Origin: Paracoccaceae bacterium
GTDB lineage: Bacteria > Pseudomonadota > Alphaproteobacteria > Rhodobacterales > Rhodobacteraceae
Assembly (NCBI GenBank): GCA_007123625.1
Contig: SKKS01000195.1
Span: 1-7,669, forward strand
DNA: 7,669 nucleotides
Direction of reading: 5' to 3'
Shown piece by piece: positions 1-5,944 of this stretch (the stretch's first letter is position 1; each line of letters begins with the position of its first letter). The notes beneath the pieces are model-generated. The model was not told the origin of the DNA, did no database searches, and saw only the letters and a program-made list of their open reading frames with translations. The position numbers and the translations under genes were made by a program.

Positions 1-878
1 TTGGCGATCCGGCGCAACTGGCGCCGGTGGGGCAGTCGGGCGAGATGGTGTTCGACAGCCTGCCGGCGCGGCAACGGCTGGAGCTCAGCCGTATCCACCG
101 CCAGGCCGAGGGCAATCCGATCCTTGATCTGGCCCATGCGCTGGGCGACCCTGAAATGGAATTTGAAACCTTCGAGCGCATGGTCGAAAACGCCGCCGCG
201 CGCGATTCGCGTGTCATCCTGGCGCAGGCGGTCGATGCCGACCTGATGGCGCGGTCGCCGGTGCTGGTCTGGCGCAACGCCACGCGCATCCGGCTGATCC
301 ATGCCTTTCGCGCCGCGCATGGCGCCCCGCTGGACGCGCTCCTGCCGGGCGAGCCGCTGATCTGCGACGGGCTGGAACTGCCGCTGAAACACCGCAAGAA
401 ACGGCTGGACCTTGAGGCGCGCGGCCTCATCAAGGGAGCGCAGGCGATCTATCTGGGGCCGGGGCGCAAGCCCGGGTTTTCGCGGCTGCATCTGGTCGGG
501 CTGGAAGATCCGCAGATTTCGGTGGCCTCGATCGTCAAGATCGAACGCACCGAAGACGAAGAACCCTTCATCCCGTTCGCCGCAAACATGGGGGCGGCGT
601 TCCTGCACGGGGCAGCGGTGACGATCCACAAGGCGCAAGGGTCCCAATGGCCCGATGTTCAGGTCTTTGCCCCTGACCTCTGGGCCGCCGCCCGCGCCGG
701 ACGCACGGAGGCGGGCATTCCGCTGTGGAAGCGGTTGGCCTATGTCGCGATCACCCGCGCTGAACACCGCCTGCACTGGGTGGTCCGCAACCGGCTGCGC
801 CGCCCGCAAGGGACGTTGGGCACCGACGATCTGGACCTGCCCGCGGCACCGCTGGAACTGGCCGCACCTGTCGAATGA
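1..878 (+). CDS. RecD-like superfamily 1 DNA helicase, C-terminal part (5' end outside window)
   Basis: The reading frame is already open at the window edge, with its first full codon at base 3, and runs 291 codons to TGA at 876-878. It opens inside helicase motif III (GDPAQLAPV), followed by a motif-IV-like stretch with the RQ pair (IHRQAEGNP). Motif V is VTIHKAQGSQW near partial residue 207 and motif VI is YVAITRAEHRL near residue 249. Together these mark the second RecA domain of a RecD/RecD2/Dda-type ATP-dependent 5'-3' DNA helicase. The part between motifs IV and V (about residues 90-200) resembles the small beta-rich insertion seen in this group. The Walker A and N-terminal domains lie outside. 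Alphaproteobacteria generally use AddAB rather than RecBCD, so a free-standing RecD-like enzyme is more likely than a RecBCD subunit (inference). A GTG at 27 is in frame but sits inside the conserved motif region and is not the start. Confidence 0.9.
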   Translation, partial: GDPAQLAPVGQSGEMVFDSLPARQRLELSRIHRQAEGNPILDLAHALGDPEMEFETFERMVENAAARDSRVILAQAVDADLMARSPVLVWRNATRIRLIHAFRAAHGAPLDALLPGEPLICDGLELPLKHRKKRLDLEARGLIKGAQAIYLGPGRKPGFSRLHLVGLEDPQISVASIVKIERTEDEEPFIPFAANMGAAFLHGAAVTIHKAQGSQWPDVQVFAPDLWAAARAGRTEAGIPLWKRLAYVAITRAEHRLHWVVRNRLRRPQGTLGTDDLDLPAAPLELAAPVE

Positions 879-890
879 CTGCGCTTTGCA

Positions 891-920
891 CTGGCATGGC
901 GCGCGCGGCGGGCCTATCCT
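891..920 (+). promoter_or_regulatory. Possible weak sigma-70 promoter for the RAM-SDR pair
   Basis: The 79-base gap after the helicase gene holds CTGGCA (891-896) and TATCCT (915-920) with an 18-base spacer, 37 bases before the RAM start codon. Each box matches consensus at only four of six bases. It is the best candidate in the gap and is only a suggestion. Confidence 0.25.
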
Positions 921-957
921 AGGGCGAATTCCAACCTGCCCCAACCCTGGAGCCATC

Positions 958-1194
958 ATGCGTTGTGTCTTCGTCCAGTTCCGTTGTCACCCCGGCAAGA
1001 CCTATGCGGTGGCCGATGCCATCTGGGACCGCGAGGTGGTCTCGGAAATGTACTCGACCAGCGGCGAATACGATCTGATTGCCAAGGTCTATGTTCCCGA
1101 TGATGCCGATGTCGGGCATTATCTGACCGAACGGCTGTTCGACGTACCGGGGATCAGCCGCACGCTGACCACCATGACATTCAAGGCATTCTGA
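958..1194 (+). CDS. Stand-alone Lrp/AsnC ligand-binding (RAM) domain protein
   Basis: This 78-residue protein consists of only the alpha/beta sandwich found at the C terminus of Lrp/AsnC regulators (RAM or AsnC_trans_reg domain). It starts with a first strand (MRCVFVQFRC), then a helix (GKTYAVADAIWDRE). The family-typical STSGEYDLIAKVYV segment follows at about residues 36-49, then a second helix and the last strand (ISRTLTTMTFKAF). There is no helix-turn-helix and no room for one, so it cannot bind DNA as a normal Lrp protein does. Stand-alone RAM proteins are known to form ring oligomers and bind amino acids or similar small ligands. The ATG at 958 has GGAG at 949-952, and no upstream extension of the domain is visible. 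The stop at 1192-1194 is one base before the SDR start, so the two genes are almost certainly co-translated. The ligand is not predictable. Confidence 0.85.
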   Translation: MRCVFVQFRCHPGKTYAVADAIWDREVVSEMYSTSGEYDLIAKVYVPDDADVGHYLTERLFDVPGISRTLTTMTFKAF

Positions 1195-1195
1195 C

Positions 1196-1933
1196 ATGAC
1201 CCGCACCATTCTCATTACCGGCGCAAGCGCCGGGATCGGTCGCGACTGCGCGGAGCGCTTTATCGCCCTGAACTGGAACGTGGCGATGGTCGCGCGCAGG
1301 GCCGAGGCGTTGGAGGCGCTCGCGGGCGAGGCGCCCAATGCCCTGGCACTGCCCTGCGACGTGACGGACGAAGCACGGGTCGAGTCCGCCTTCGACGCAA
1401 CCACCGAACGGTTCGGGCGTATCGACGTGCTGTTCAACAACGCCGGGCTGATGCCGAAGGGCGCCTTGATCGATGAGCTTTCCCCCCCCGACTGGCGCGC
1501 CGCGGTCGAAGTGAACCTGACCGGCATGTTCCTGTGCGCCCGCGCGGCCTTTGCCCGGATGCGGCGGCAAAGTCCCATCGGCGGGCGGATCATCAACAAC
1601 GGATCGGTATCCGCCCACGCGCCGCGCCCCGGATCGGTGGCCTATACCAGCACGAAGCATGCGATTACTGGCCTGACGAAGGCGCTGGAACTGGATGGGC
1701 GCGCGTTCGATATCACCTGCGGGCAGATCGACATCGGGAACGCGCGCACCGAACTGGCCGAACGCATCGCCCATGGCGTGCCGCAGGCCGATGGCTCCAT
1801 CCGTCCCGAACCGATGATGGAGGTCGCCCACGTCACCGACGCGGTGGTGCATATGGCCAGTCTGCCCACGCATGTGAACATTCCGTTCCTGACCGTGATG
1901 GCGGCCAGAATGCCCTATCTGGCACGGGGATAA
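1196..1933 (+). CDS. Short-chain dehydrogenase/reductase (classical SDR)
   Basis: This is a 245-residue NAD(P)-dependent oxidoreductase of normal classical-SDR length. It has the Rossmann glycine motif TGASAGIG at residues 8-15 and the structural NNAG at 81-84. The catalytic Ser137, Tyr150 and Lys154 appear in GSVSA and YTSTK, with the usual 13-residue Ser-to-Tyr spacing. VARR at the end of the second strand hints at NADP preference, since basic residues commonly contact the 2'-phosphate (inference). The substrate cannot be read from the sequence. The ATG at 1196 follows the RAM stop by one base and has only AAGG as a weak ribosome site, which fits translational coupling to the RAM gene. No terminator with a T-run follows the TAA at 1931-1933. 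Confidence 0.93.
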   Translation: MTRTILITGASAGIGRDCAERFIALNWNVAMVARRAEALEALAGEAPNALALPCDVTDEARVESAFDATTERFGRIDVLFNNAGLMPKGALIDELSPPDWRAAVEVNLTGMFLCARAAFARMRRQSPIGGRIINNGSVSAHAPRPGSVAYTSTKHAITGLTKALELDGRAFDITCGQIDIGNARTELAERIAHGVPQADGSIRPEPMMEVAHVTDAVVHMASLPTHVNIPFLTVMAARMPYLARG

Positions 1934-1961
1934 TCCGTTCGGATCAGTCGTTTCTGAAGGT

Positions 1962-1990
1962 CTTGAAACCAGCGGGCCGCTTACCCACAT
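1962..1990 (+). promoter_or_regulatory. RpoH (sigma-32)-type heat-shock promoter of hsp20
   Basis: CTTGAAA at 1962-1968 is a full match to the sigma-32 -35 element. After a 14-base spacer comes ACCCACAT at 1983-1990, which matches CCCCATnT at five of the seven specified bases. Spacing and location, about 97 bases before the hsp20 ATG, suit a heat-shock promoter. Transcription would start near 1996-1998, just inside the first leader hairpin. Confidence 0.7.
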
Positions 1991-2032
1991 CTGAGCTGCC
2001 GGACGCCGCGCTTGCGGGTCCGGCAGCTCAGA
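1990..2032 (+). repeat. Perfect 15-bp inverted repeat (first hairpin of the hsp20 leader)
   Basis: TCTGAGCTGCCGGAC at 1990-2004 is exactly complemented by 2018-2032. The inner bases 2006-2009 and 2014-2017 pair as well. It lacks a T-run on either side, so it is not a normal intrinsic terminator for the SDR gene. Its left arm begins at the last base of the proposed -10 element. Confidence 0.9.
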
Positions 2033-2086
2033 AAGGCCCGTCCATACCGGAGGGTCGCATCACCATCGCTTCCAAGGAGGATGACC
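1990..2086 (+). promoter_or_regulatory. ROSE-type RNA thermometer in the hsp20 leader
   Basis: Three hairpins fill the leader. Hairpin 1 (1990-2032) has a perfect 15-bp stem, a bulged G2005, four further pairs and a GCTT loop. Its outermost pairs may lie before the transcription start. Hairpin 2 (2035-2056) pairs GGCCC with GGGTC (one GU) and TCC with GGA around a bulged G2040. Hairpin 3 (2064-2083) pairs CATC with GATG, then CTTC (2069-2072) with GGAG (2076-2079) over a CAA loop, leaving G2068 unpaired. The last stem masks the Shine-Dalgarno AAGGAGG (2074-2080). It contains UCGCU at 2066-2070, matching the U(U/C)GCU hallmark of ROSE elements, which repress translation of rhizobial and other hsp20 genes at low temperature. 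Leader length, hairpin count and gene downstream all fit. The fold was done by hand. Confidence 0.75.
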
Positions 2087-2554
2087 ATGCGAGCATTCGA
2101 TCCCACCCAACTTTACCGTGCCACCGTCGGATTCGACCGGATGGCCGACATGCTGGACCGCGTCATGGCCAGCGACGTACAGGCGCCCACCTATCCGCCC
2201 TACAACATCGAGAAGGTAGACGAGAACGCCTATCGGATCTCGATCGCCGTGGCCGGGTTCAGCGCCGATGACCTGAGCATCGAGGTCAAGGAAAGCGCGC
2301 TTCTGGTCAGTGCCCGGCGCGAAGACGGCGATGATGGCCGCACCTTCCTGCATCGCGGTATCGCCACCCGCGCGTTTGAGCGGCGTTTTCACCTGGCCGA
2401 TCATGTCAAGGTAACGGGCGCGACCCATGCCGATGGCATGCTGCACATCGATCTGGTGCGCGAGATCCCCGAGGCACTGAAGCCCCGCCGGATTGAAATC
2501 GCGCGCAGCGCGGACAAGCACACGCTGGTCGAAGGCCGCCCCGAGGCCGCGTGA
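2087..2554 (+). CDS. Small heat-shock protein, Hsp20/IbpA family
   Basis: This ATP-independent holdase chaperone binds unfolding cytoplasmic proteins and forms large oligomers. It is 155 residues long, normal for class A bacterial sHsps. The N-terminal arm (1-38) holds the GFDRMADMLDR segment typical of IbpA/HspA proteins. The alpha-crystallin domain spans about 39-132, starting at PPYNIEK and ending in the signature ADGMLHIDLVREIPE at 115-129. The oligomer-locking IXI motif is IEI at 136-138, and a short polar tail ends the protein. Two in-frame ATGs exist, at 2081 and 2087. AAGGAGG (2074-2080) abuts the first and is six bases from the second, so 2087 is chosen. Expression is predicted to be heat-induced twice, by an RpoH-type promoter and by an RNA thermometer. 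The gene appears monocistronic, closed by a strong terminator. Confidence 0.95.
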   Translation: MRAFDPTQLYRATVGFDRMADMLDRVMASDVQAPTYPPYNIEKVDENAYRISIAVAGFSADDLSIEVKESALLVSARREDGDDGRTFLHRGIATRAFERRFHLADHVKVTGATHADGMLHIDLVREIPEALKPRRIEIARSADKHTLVEGRPEAA

Positions 2555-2578
2555 CTTCCGAAGCGTGAACGCAGATGC

Positions 2579-2606
2579 GGCGCACCCGGTCGGGTGCGCC
2601 CTTTTT
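2579..2606 (+). terminator. Rho-independent terminator of hsp20
   Basis: GGCGCACCC (2579-2587) pairs perfectly with GGGTGCGCC (2592-2600) over a GGTC loop, followed by C and TTTTT (2602-2606). It starts 24 bases after the hsp20 stop. On the minus strand the same stem lacks a T-run, so it mainly serves hsp20, although the convergent acetyltransferase transcript would also run into it. Confidence 0.93.
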
Positions 2607-2630
2607 CATGTCTGGTGCGAAGGCGTTGCC

Positions 2631-3230
2631 TCAGGACACGGGGCTGCGGTCGCGCACAAGGATGTCGAACTGTTCGTGGTCGGCGCAGGGCCCTTCGAAC
2701 CGGAACCCCCCGCGTTCCAGCACCCGCCGCGAGGGCGTGTTCGCCTTGTGAATCCGCGCGAACTGTTGCTCCAGACCGGGGATCATGGCGAAGCACTGCG
2801 CCGAAAACCGCGTGACCATGTCGCCGGCCAGGCGTTGGCCCCAATGCGGGCGGCCCAGCCAATACCCGATTTCGGCCCGTCGGCGCTGGTTGTCGCCGGG
2901 CCGAAATGACAGCCGCACCTGTCCCACGGGCAGGCCGTCCAGCACCACCGCGCGCACGACATGGTGCCCGGCGGCGTTGGACAGGGCGATCAGCTCTGCC
3001 GCCATCGGCTTGTCCAGCGGGTCGGGATAATTCTCGGGCAGGTATTTCCACACTTCCGGGTCATCCAGAAGCGCTACAAACCGGTCCAGATCCTGCGCCC
3101 GCCACGGCCGCAGAATCAGCCCGCGCCGTGGTTCTGGCAGCGCGGGGTCGCAATCATCGTCACTCCAGCGCAATTCCGCCGGATCCCACGCTTCGGGTGC
3201 GCGCGCGGGGTCGATGTCACTGTCGAACAT
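2631..3230 (-). CDS. GNAT family N-acetyltransferase (RimJ/RimL-like)
   Basis: This 199-residue protein of the Acetyltransf_3 type would transfer acetyl from acetyl-CoA to an amino group; RimJ/RimL relatives act on protein N-termini. After about 37 residues of acidic, Trp-containing leader, the fold opens with GLILRPWRAQDLD (37-49). GYWLGRPHWGQ follows at 122-132 as the acetyl-CoA-binding strand and loop. The C-terminal family signature is ARIHKANTPSRRVLERGGF (158-176). In the pyrophosphate loop, relatives usually have W-G-x-G-x-A, while here residue 133 is Arg in place of the second Gly. The ATG at 3230 has GGAGGA (3239-3234) three bases upstream on the minus strand. The gene stands alone and converges on hsp20. 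The substrate is unknown. Confidence 0.88.
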   Translation of the reverse strand: MFDSDIDPARAPEAWDPAELRWSDDDCDPALPEPRRGLILRPWRAQDLDRFVALLDDPEVWKYLPENYPDPLDKPMAAELIALSNAAGHHVVRAVVLDGLPVGQVRLSFRPGDNQRRRAEIGYWLGRPHWGQRLAGDMVTRFSAQCFAMIPGLEQQFARIHKANTPSRRVLERGGFRFEGPCADHEQFDILVRDRSPVS

Positions 3231-3263
3231 CAGTCCTCCGAGGCTAGTTCGCGGGTCCGCCAG

Positions 3264-3292
3264 ATGACGGTGCCCGTTTTGCAGGGTGTCAA
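3264..3292 (-). promoter_or_regulatory. Sigma-70-type promoter for the acetyltransferase gene
   Basis: On the minus strand a perfect TTGACA (3292-3287) is followed after 17 bases by CGTCAT (3269-3264), a weak -10 with three of six matches. The predicted start near 3257 leaves a leader of roughly 27 bases before the ATG at 3230. The box lies beside an AT-richer patch (about 3290-3348) that stands out from the GC-rich surroundings. Confidence 0.5.
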
Positions 3293-3348
3293 AGCGACAT
3301 TAGCGCAATGCCAGATAAAGTTTCATAGAAATCGAGTGAACAATGCAG

Positions 3349-3363
3349 GTTTCGCAGCGAAAC
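3349..3363 (-). repeat. Short inverted repeat after the GT2 gene
   Basis: GTTTCG and CGAAAC form a 6-bp stem over a 3-base loop, 11 bases beyond the glycosyltransferase stop. No T-run follows on the minus strand, so a terminator role is doubtful. Confidence 0.35.
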
Positions 3364-3374
3364 GGTCGGATCGG

Positions 3375-4202
3375 TCAGCGGCCGCGCGTCCAGCCTCCGC
3401 CGCCCGCGCCCATCCGGACCGCCATCGCAACCGCACCATAGACCAGAAATCCCAATGGCGCGGCGCCGATCATGGCAGCCAGCGCTGCGGGCGACTTTTT
3501 GTCGTTGACCAGCAACGCCGGGAAGCGCTGGGCGATTTCCGCCACGCCCCGGTTCTGGCGCGCGCGCACACGGACCAGCCGCGCGAAGCCTTCGGGCAGG
3601 GGCCAGTCGTAGGGAGCAGGCACCTGCACGCGCTCAGTAGGCGCGAAGTGCAGGCGCGCGAATGTGTCATCCGAGATGATGTCCGGCCAGTCGCCCCAGC
3701 GCGCCCGGCCAGCGGCATTCACTGCGAACAGGCCATAGCCCGGTGCAGCCGCGCGGTTGAACGGCACCTGCGCCCAGAAGCGCGCATAGGCGCGGGTGAC
3801 CGCGCTTTGCGCCGGGGTGATTCGCGGGCTGGCACCCACATAGCAGGGTATGTCCTGCGCCAGCGCGGCCATCACCTGCGCCAGAAGGGGCGGGCTGACC
3901 GTCACATCGGCATCCAGATAGGCCCGCGCGGCGTGCACTGCGGCCCGGTCGCCCGCGTTCAGGGCGCCGGGCTTGCTGCCGCGCTCCAGCTCCAGCACCT
4001 CGACTTGCCAGCCACGATCCGCAAGCACGGCGCCTGCGGCCCGCGCCTGCGCGGCGGTGTCGTCGGTGCATCCGTTGGCAACCACGATCACCTGCACCGG
4101 GCCGGGCGGTGCCGGGTCCGAGGCGGCCAGCGCGCTCAGGCAGGCACCAACCCATGCGGATTCGTTCGCTGCTGGAATGATGATGCTCAGCGCCGCATTC
4201 AC
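3375..4202 (-). CDS. GT2 family glycosyltransferase with C-terminal membrane helix
   Basis: This 275-residue protein has a GT-A fold and would transfer a sugar from a nucleotide sugar with inversion. The N terminus LSIIIPAANES is the GT2 opening strand, and VIVVANGCTDDT (38-49) is the second nucleotide-binding strand. The metal-binding DxD is D97-A98-D99 in YLDADV. The acidic pair D178-D179 in IISDDTF fits the catalytic-base region. VRARQNRG after it resembles the basic acceptor/pyrophosphate site of processive and non-processive GT2 enzymes. A single hydrophobic helix at about 241-262 would hold the C terminus in the inner membrane. It lacks the multiple helices of polysaccharide synthases. 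The start is GTG at 4202, overlapping the previous stop as GTGA, so translation is probably coupled. It is the last gene of the operon. Donor and acceptor are unknown. Confidence 0.88.
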   Translation of the reverse strand: MNAALSIIIPAANESAWVGACLSALAASDPAPPGPVQVIVVANGCTDDTAAQARAAGAVLADRGWQVEVLELERGSKPGALNAGDRAAVHAARAYLDADVTVSPPLLAQVMAALAQDIPCYVGASPRITPAQSAVTRAYARFWAQVPFNRAAAPGYGLFAVNAAGRARWGDWPDIISDDTFARLHFAPTERVQVPAPYDWPLPEGFARLVRVRARQNRGVAEIAQRFPALLVNDKKSPAALAAMIGAAPLGFLVYGAVAMAVRMGAGGGGWTRGR

Positions 4203-5932
4203 GGGCGCACCGTCGCGGGATCGAAGGTTACCAGCGCTTCCCAGCGCGGGTTGTGGTCGGCGTTGTGCCGCAGGTGACCCCAGCTGCCATAACGCACCGG
4301 CTTGCCGACATCGAAGAACGCGTTGAACAGAGTGCCCCCGGCGGCGTACCAGCCCGCCAGCAGGCGCTCATAGAGCGCGCCCATTTCCGGGGTGTAGTTC
4401 AGGTGGATAAAGAATTCGGTCAGTTCTTCGTCCTCGACATGCGGCCAAAGCCCCACCACATGCGAGCCGCCTTCGTACATGATCAGATCCAGTCCCCAGC
4501 GCTGTGCGATCTCGGCGTGATAGGGGAAAGTGACCTCGATTTCCTGTTGCAGCGTGTTCGACGGGTTGCCGGTGACCGATCCGTCCCAAAGCTCCTGCGC
4601 GGCAAGTTCGACCGCGTGATCGAAGCGATGCGTTGCGATGTGGTCGTCGCGCGCGCTGCCTTGCAGGTCCTGCGCGTCGGCTTCGGCCTCGGCCCGGGCA
4701 AACGCTTCGGCCAGCCATGCGCGCACATGGTCCACCTTGTCGTCATGGCCAAGGGCTGCGCTGAAATACCCGGTGATCGCATAGGCATCGAACAGGTCCG
4801 GTGGCGACGGGTTCGCGGGGTCCTCGGCCTGCCACAACTCGGCTTTCAACTGCTTTTCAAGCCCCTGCCAGACGGCCTGCGTCGCAATCACCCGCACCAG
4901 CCGGTCATGCTGGCCCTCGAATACATCGTCGAAGATCATCACCATCTGGGCCGCGCGCTTGGCATAGTATTGCTGCCACTGGTAGTCGACGTCCCAGCGG
5001 GCGCGGGCCTGTTCCTCGGCCCAGTGGGCTTGCTGGAATTGCCAGTTCCAGACCTCGTTCGACAGTTCGATATGGGCGCGGCGTTCGGGGTCAAGCTGGT
5101 CGCGCACCACTTCGGCGGTGCGACGGATGTAATCGTCATCGGCCAGATGGGGAATGGTGAACCACGGGTCGGCGCCCAGTTCGTTGGCCAGCCGGATCAT
5201 GATCTCCAGCGGGATGCCGATGTTCTCCCACGAGAAGTCATTGACCTGTGGCCGGTCCTCCCAACGCGACAGGGTGGAATCGTTGGTGTTGCCCCAATCC
5301 ATGAACCGCAGCGCGCGCACCCCTTCGATGCGCCGGGTCCAGTCGGGGTTGAACAGCTCGCCGCGTGCATGGGCGTCAAGGTGGCGCTCGTGCACCACGG
5401 TGATGTTGCGCACCGGGTCATTGGGGTCGCTCTGGCGGATGGTCAGCATGACCAGCCCTTCGCCGGGCGTGTAGTCGAAGGTCATGTTCCCCGCCTGACG
5501 CCCCCGGCCTGGAATCACGTTCTGCGCCCGGCCTGAAATCTCGACCCGGCCGCGCCCTTCGTAGGTCAGGTGATACTTCCCGGCCATTGCGGTGGCGTTC
5601 TCGGGCATGTCGGTCAGAATCAGTGCCGAGAAACCCTCAAGTTCGCGGGGGATCCGGTTTGGCCAGCCGTTTTCGTCCAGCAGGCCGGCGGCCTTGATGT
5701 CGGCGTACTCCCACCCGCCCCAGCGTCCCGGCATATGCCCGATCCAGCGCCGTGCGGTGTGCATCTTGTTGATAAAGGCATCCTGCGCGCTCCAGTCGCT
5801 GGCACCGGCCAGATTGATGGCCAGCCAGGGTGCGGTCCCTGCCGCCGCTGGCGATACCGTGCCGTCCTGCGCGGACCCCGGACGCGGAACCAGCGCAAGG
5901 ACAAGGCAGAATGCGATCAGGAGTTTGTGCAT
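4199..5932 (-). CDS. Secreted protein with clan-A glycoside-hydrolase-like features
   Basis: I do not recognise the family with certainty. The 577-residue product has a clear signal peptide, MHKLLIAFCLVLALV with cleavage expected after PRPGSA, so it is periplasmic or secreted. The region after about residue 180 looks like a TIM barrel. FMDWGNTNDS is followed by WFTIPHLADDDYIRR, then IELSNEVWNW with N292-E293 where clan-A glycosidases carry the acid/base Asn-Glu. LIMYEGGSHV has E487 at a nucleophile-like position. The preceding part (about 90-180) is rich in beta strands and may be a carbohydrate-binding or accessory domain. There are many Trp and aromatic residues, as in sugar-binding clefts. 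ATGs at 5935 and 5932 are both in frame. GGAGG (5942-5938) is five bases from 5932 and two from 5935, so 5932 is preferred. It lies between the SGNH and GT2 genes, which supports a polysaccharide role. Confidence 0.8.
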   Translation of the reverse strand: MHKLLIAFCLVLALVPRPGSAQDGTVSPAAAGTAPWLAINLAGASDWSAQDAFINKMHTARRWIGHMPGRWGGWEYADIKAAGLLDENGWPNRIPRELEGFSALILTDMPENATAMAGKYHLTYEGRGRVEISGRAQNVIPGRGRQAGNMTFDYTPGEGLVMLTIRQSDPNDPVRNITVVHERHLDAHARGELFNPDWTRRIEGVRALRFMDWGNTNDSTLSRWEDRPQVNDFSWENIGIPLEIMIRLANELGADPWFTIPHLADDDYIRRTAEVVRDQLDPERRAHIELSNEVWNWQFQQAHWAEEQARARWDVDYQWQQYYAKRAAQMVMIFDDVFEGQHDRLVRVIATQAVWQGLEKQLKAELWQAEDPANPSPPDLFDAYAITGYFSAALGHDDKVDHVRAWLAEAFARAEAEADAQDLQGSARDDHIATHRFDHAVELAAQELWDGSVTGNPSNTLQQEIEVTFPYHAEIAQRWGLDLIMYEGGSHVVGLWPHVEDEELTEFFIHLNYTPEMGALYERLLAGWYAAGGTLFNAFFDVGKPVRYGSWGHLRHNADHNPRWEALVTFDPATVRP

Positions 5933-5944
5933 CATTTCCTCCGC

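Larger units (their letters stand above)
3231..3374. other. Intergenic region between the GT2 and acetyltransferase genes
   Basis: These 144 bases hold no gene that I can support. The part next to the acetyltransferase holds its ribosome site and the TTGACA promoter. Bases 3301-3347 are clearly AT-richer than the flanks. The part next to the glycosyltransferase stop holds a short hairpin at 3349-3363. No strong intrinsic terminator for the operon was found, so transcripts may end by Rho or read through into the acetyltransferase gene. Confidence 0.6.

Noticed and set aside
1933..1944. Small palindrome ATCCG-TT-CGGAT after the SDR stop
   Set aside because: The stem is only five pairs with a two-base loop and no following T-run, so it is too weak to call a terminator.
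1181..1990. Minus-strand open frame of 269 codons opposite the SDR
   Set aside because: The SDR on the plus strand has every catalytic and cofactor motif. The antisense translation is Gly/Arg/His-rich and matches nothing recognisable.
1990..2032. Perfect inverted repeat as an intrinsic terminator of the SDR gene
   Set aside because: No T-run follows on either strand, and it fits as the first hairpin of the hsp20 leader.
2012..2086. Upstream extension of the hsp20 frame
   Set aside because: The stretch is the structured leader with the SD inside it. The ATG at 2081 touches the SD, while 2087 has correct spacing and begins at the conserved sHsp N terminus.
2961..4277. Long plus-strand open frame of 438 codons opposite the GT2 and acetyltransferase genes
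   Set aside because: It is antisense to two genes with clear family motifs. The translation is Arg/Gln/His-rich without a recognisable domain, as expected from GC-rich shadow frames, and it spans an intergenic region without a ribosome site.
4253..5536. Long plus-strand open frame of 427 codons opposite the GH-like gene
   Set aside because: It is the mirror of a signal-peptide-bearing gene with coherent motifs. The translation shows Val/Gly/Pro-rich low-information sequence, typical of the complementary frame in high-GC genes.
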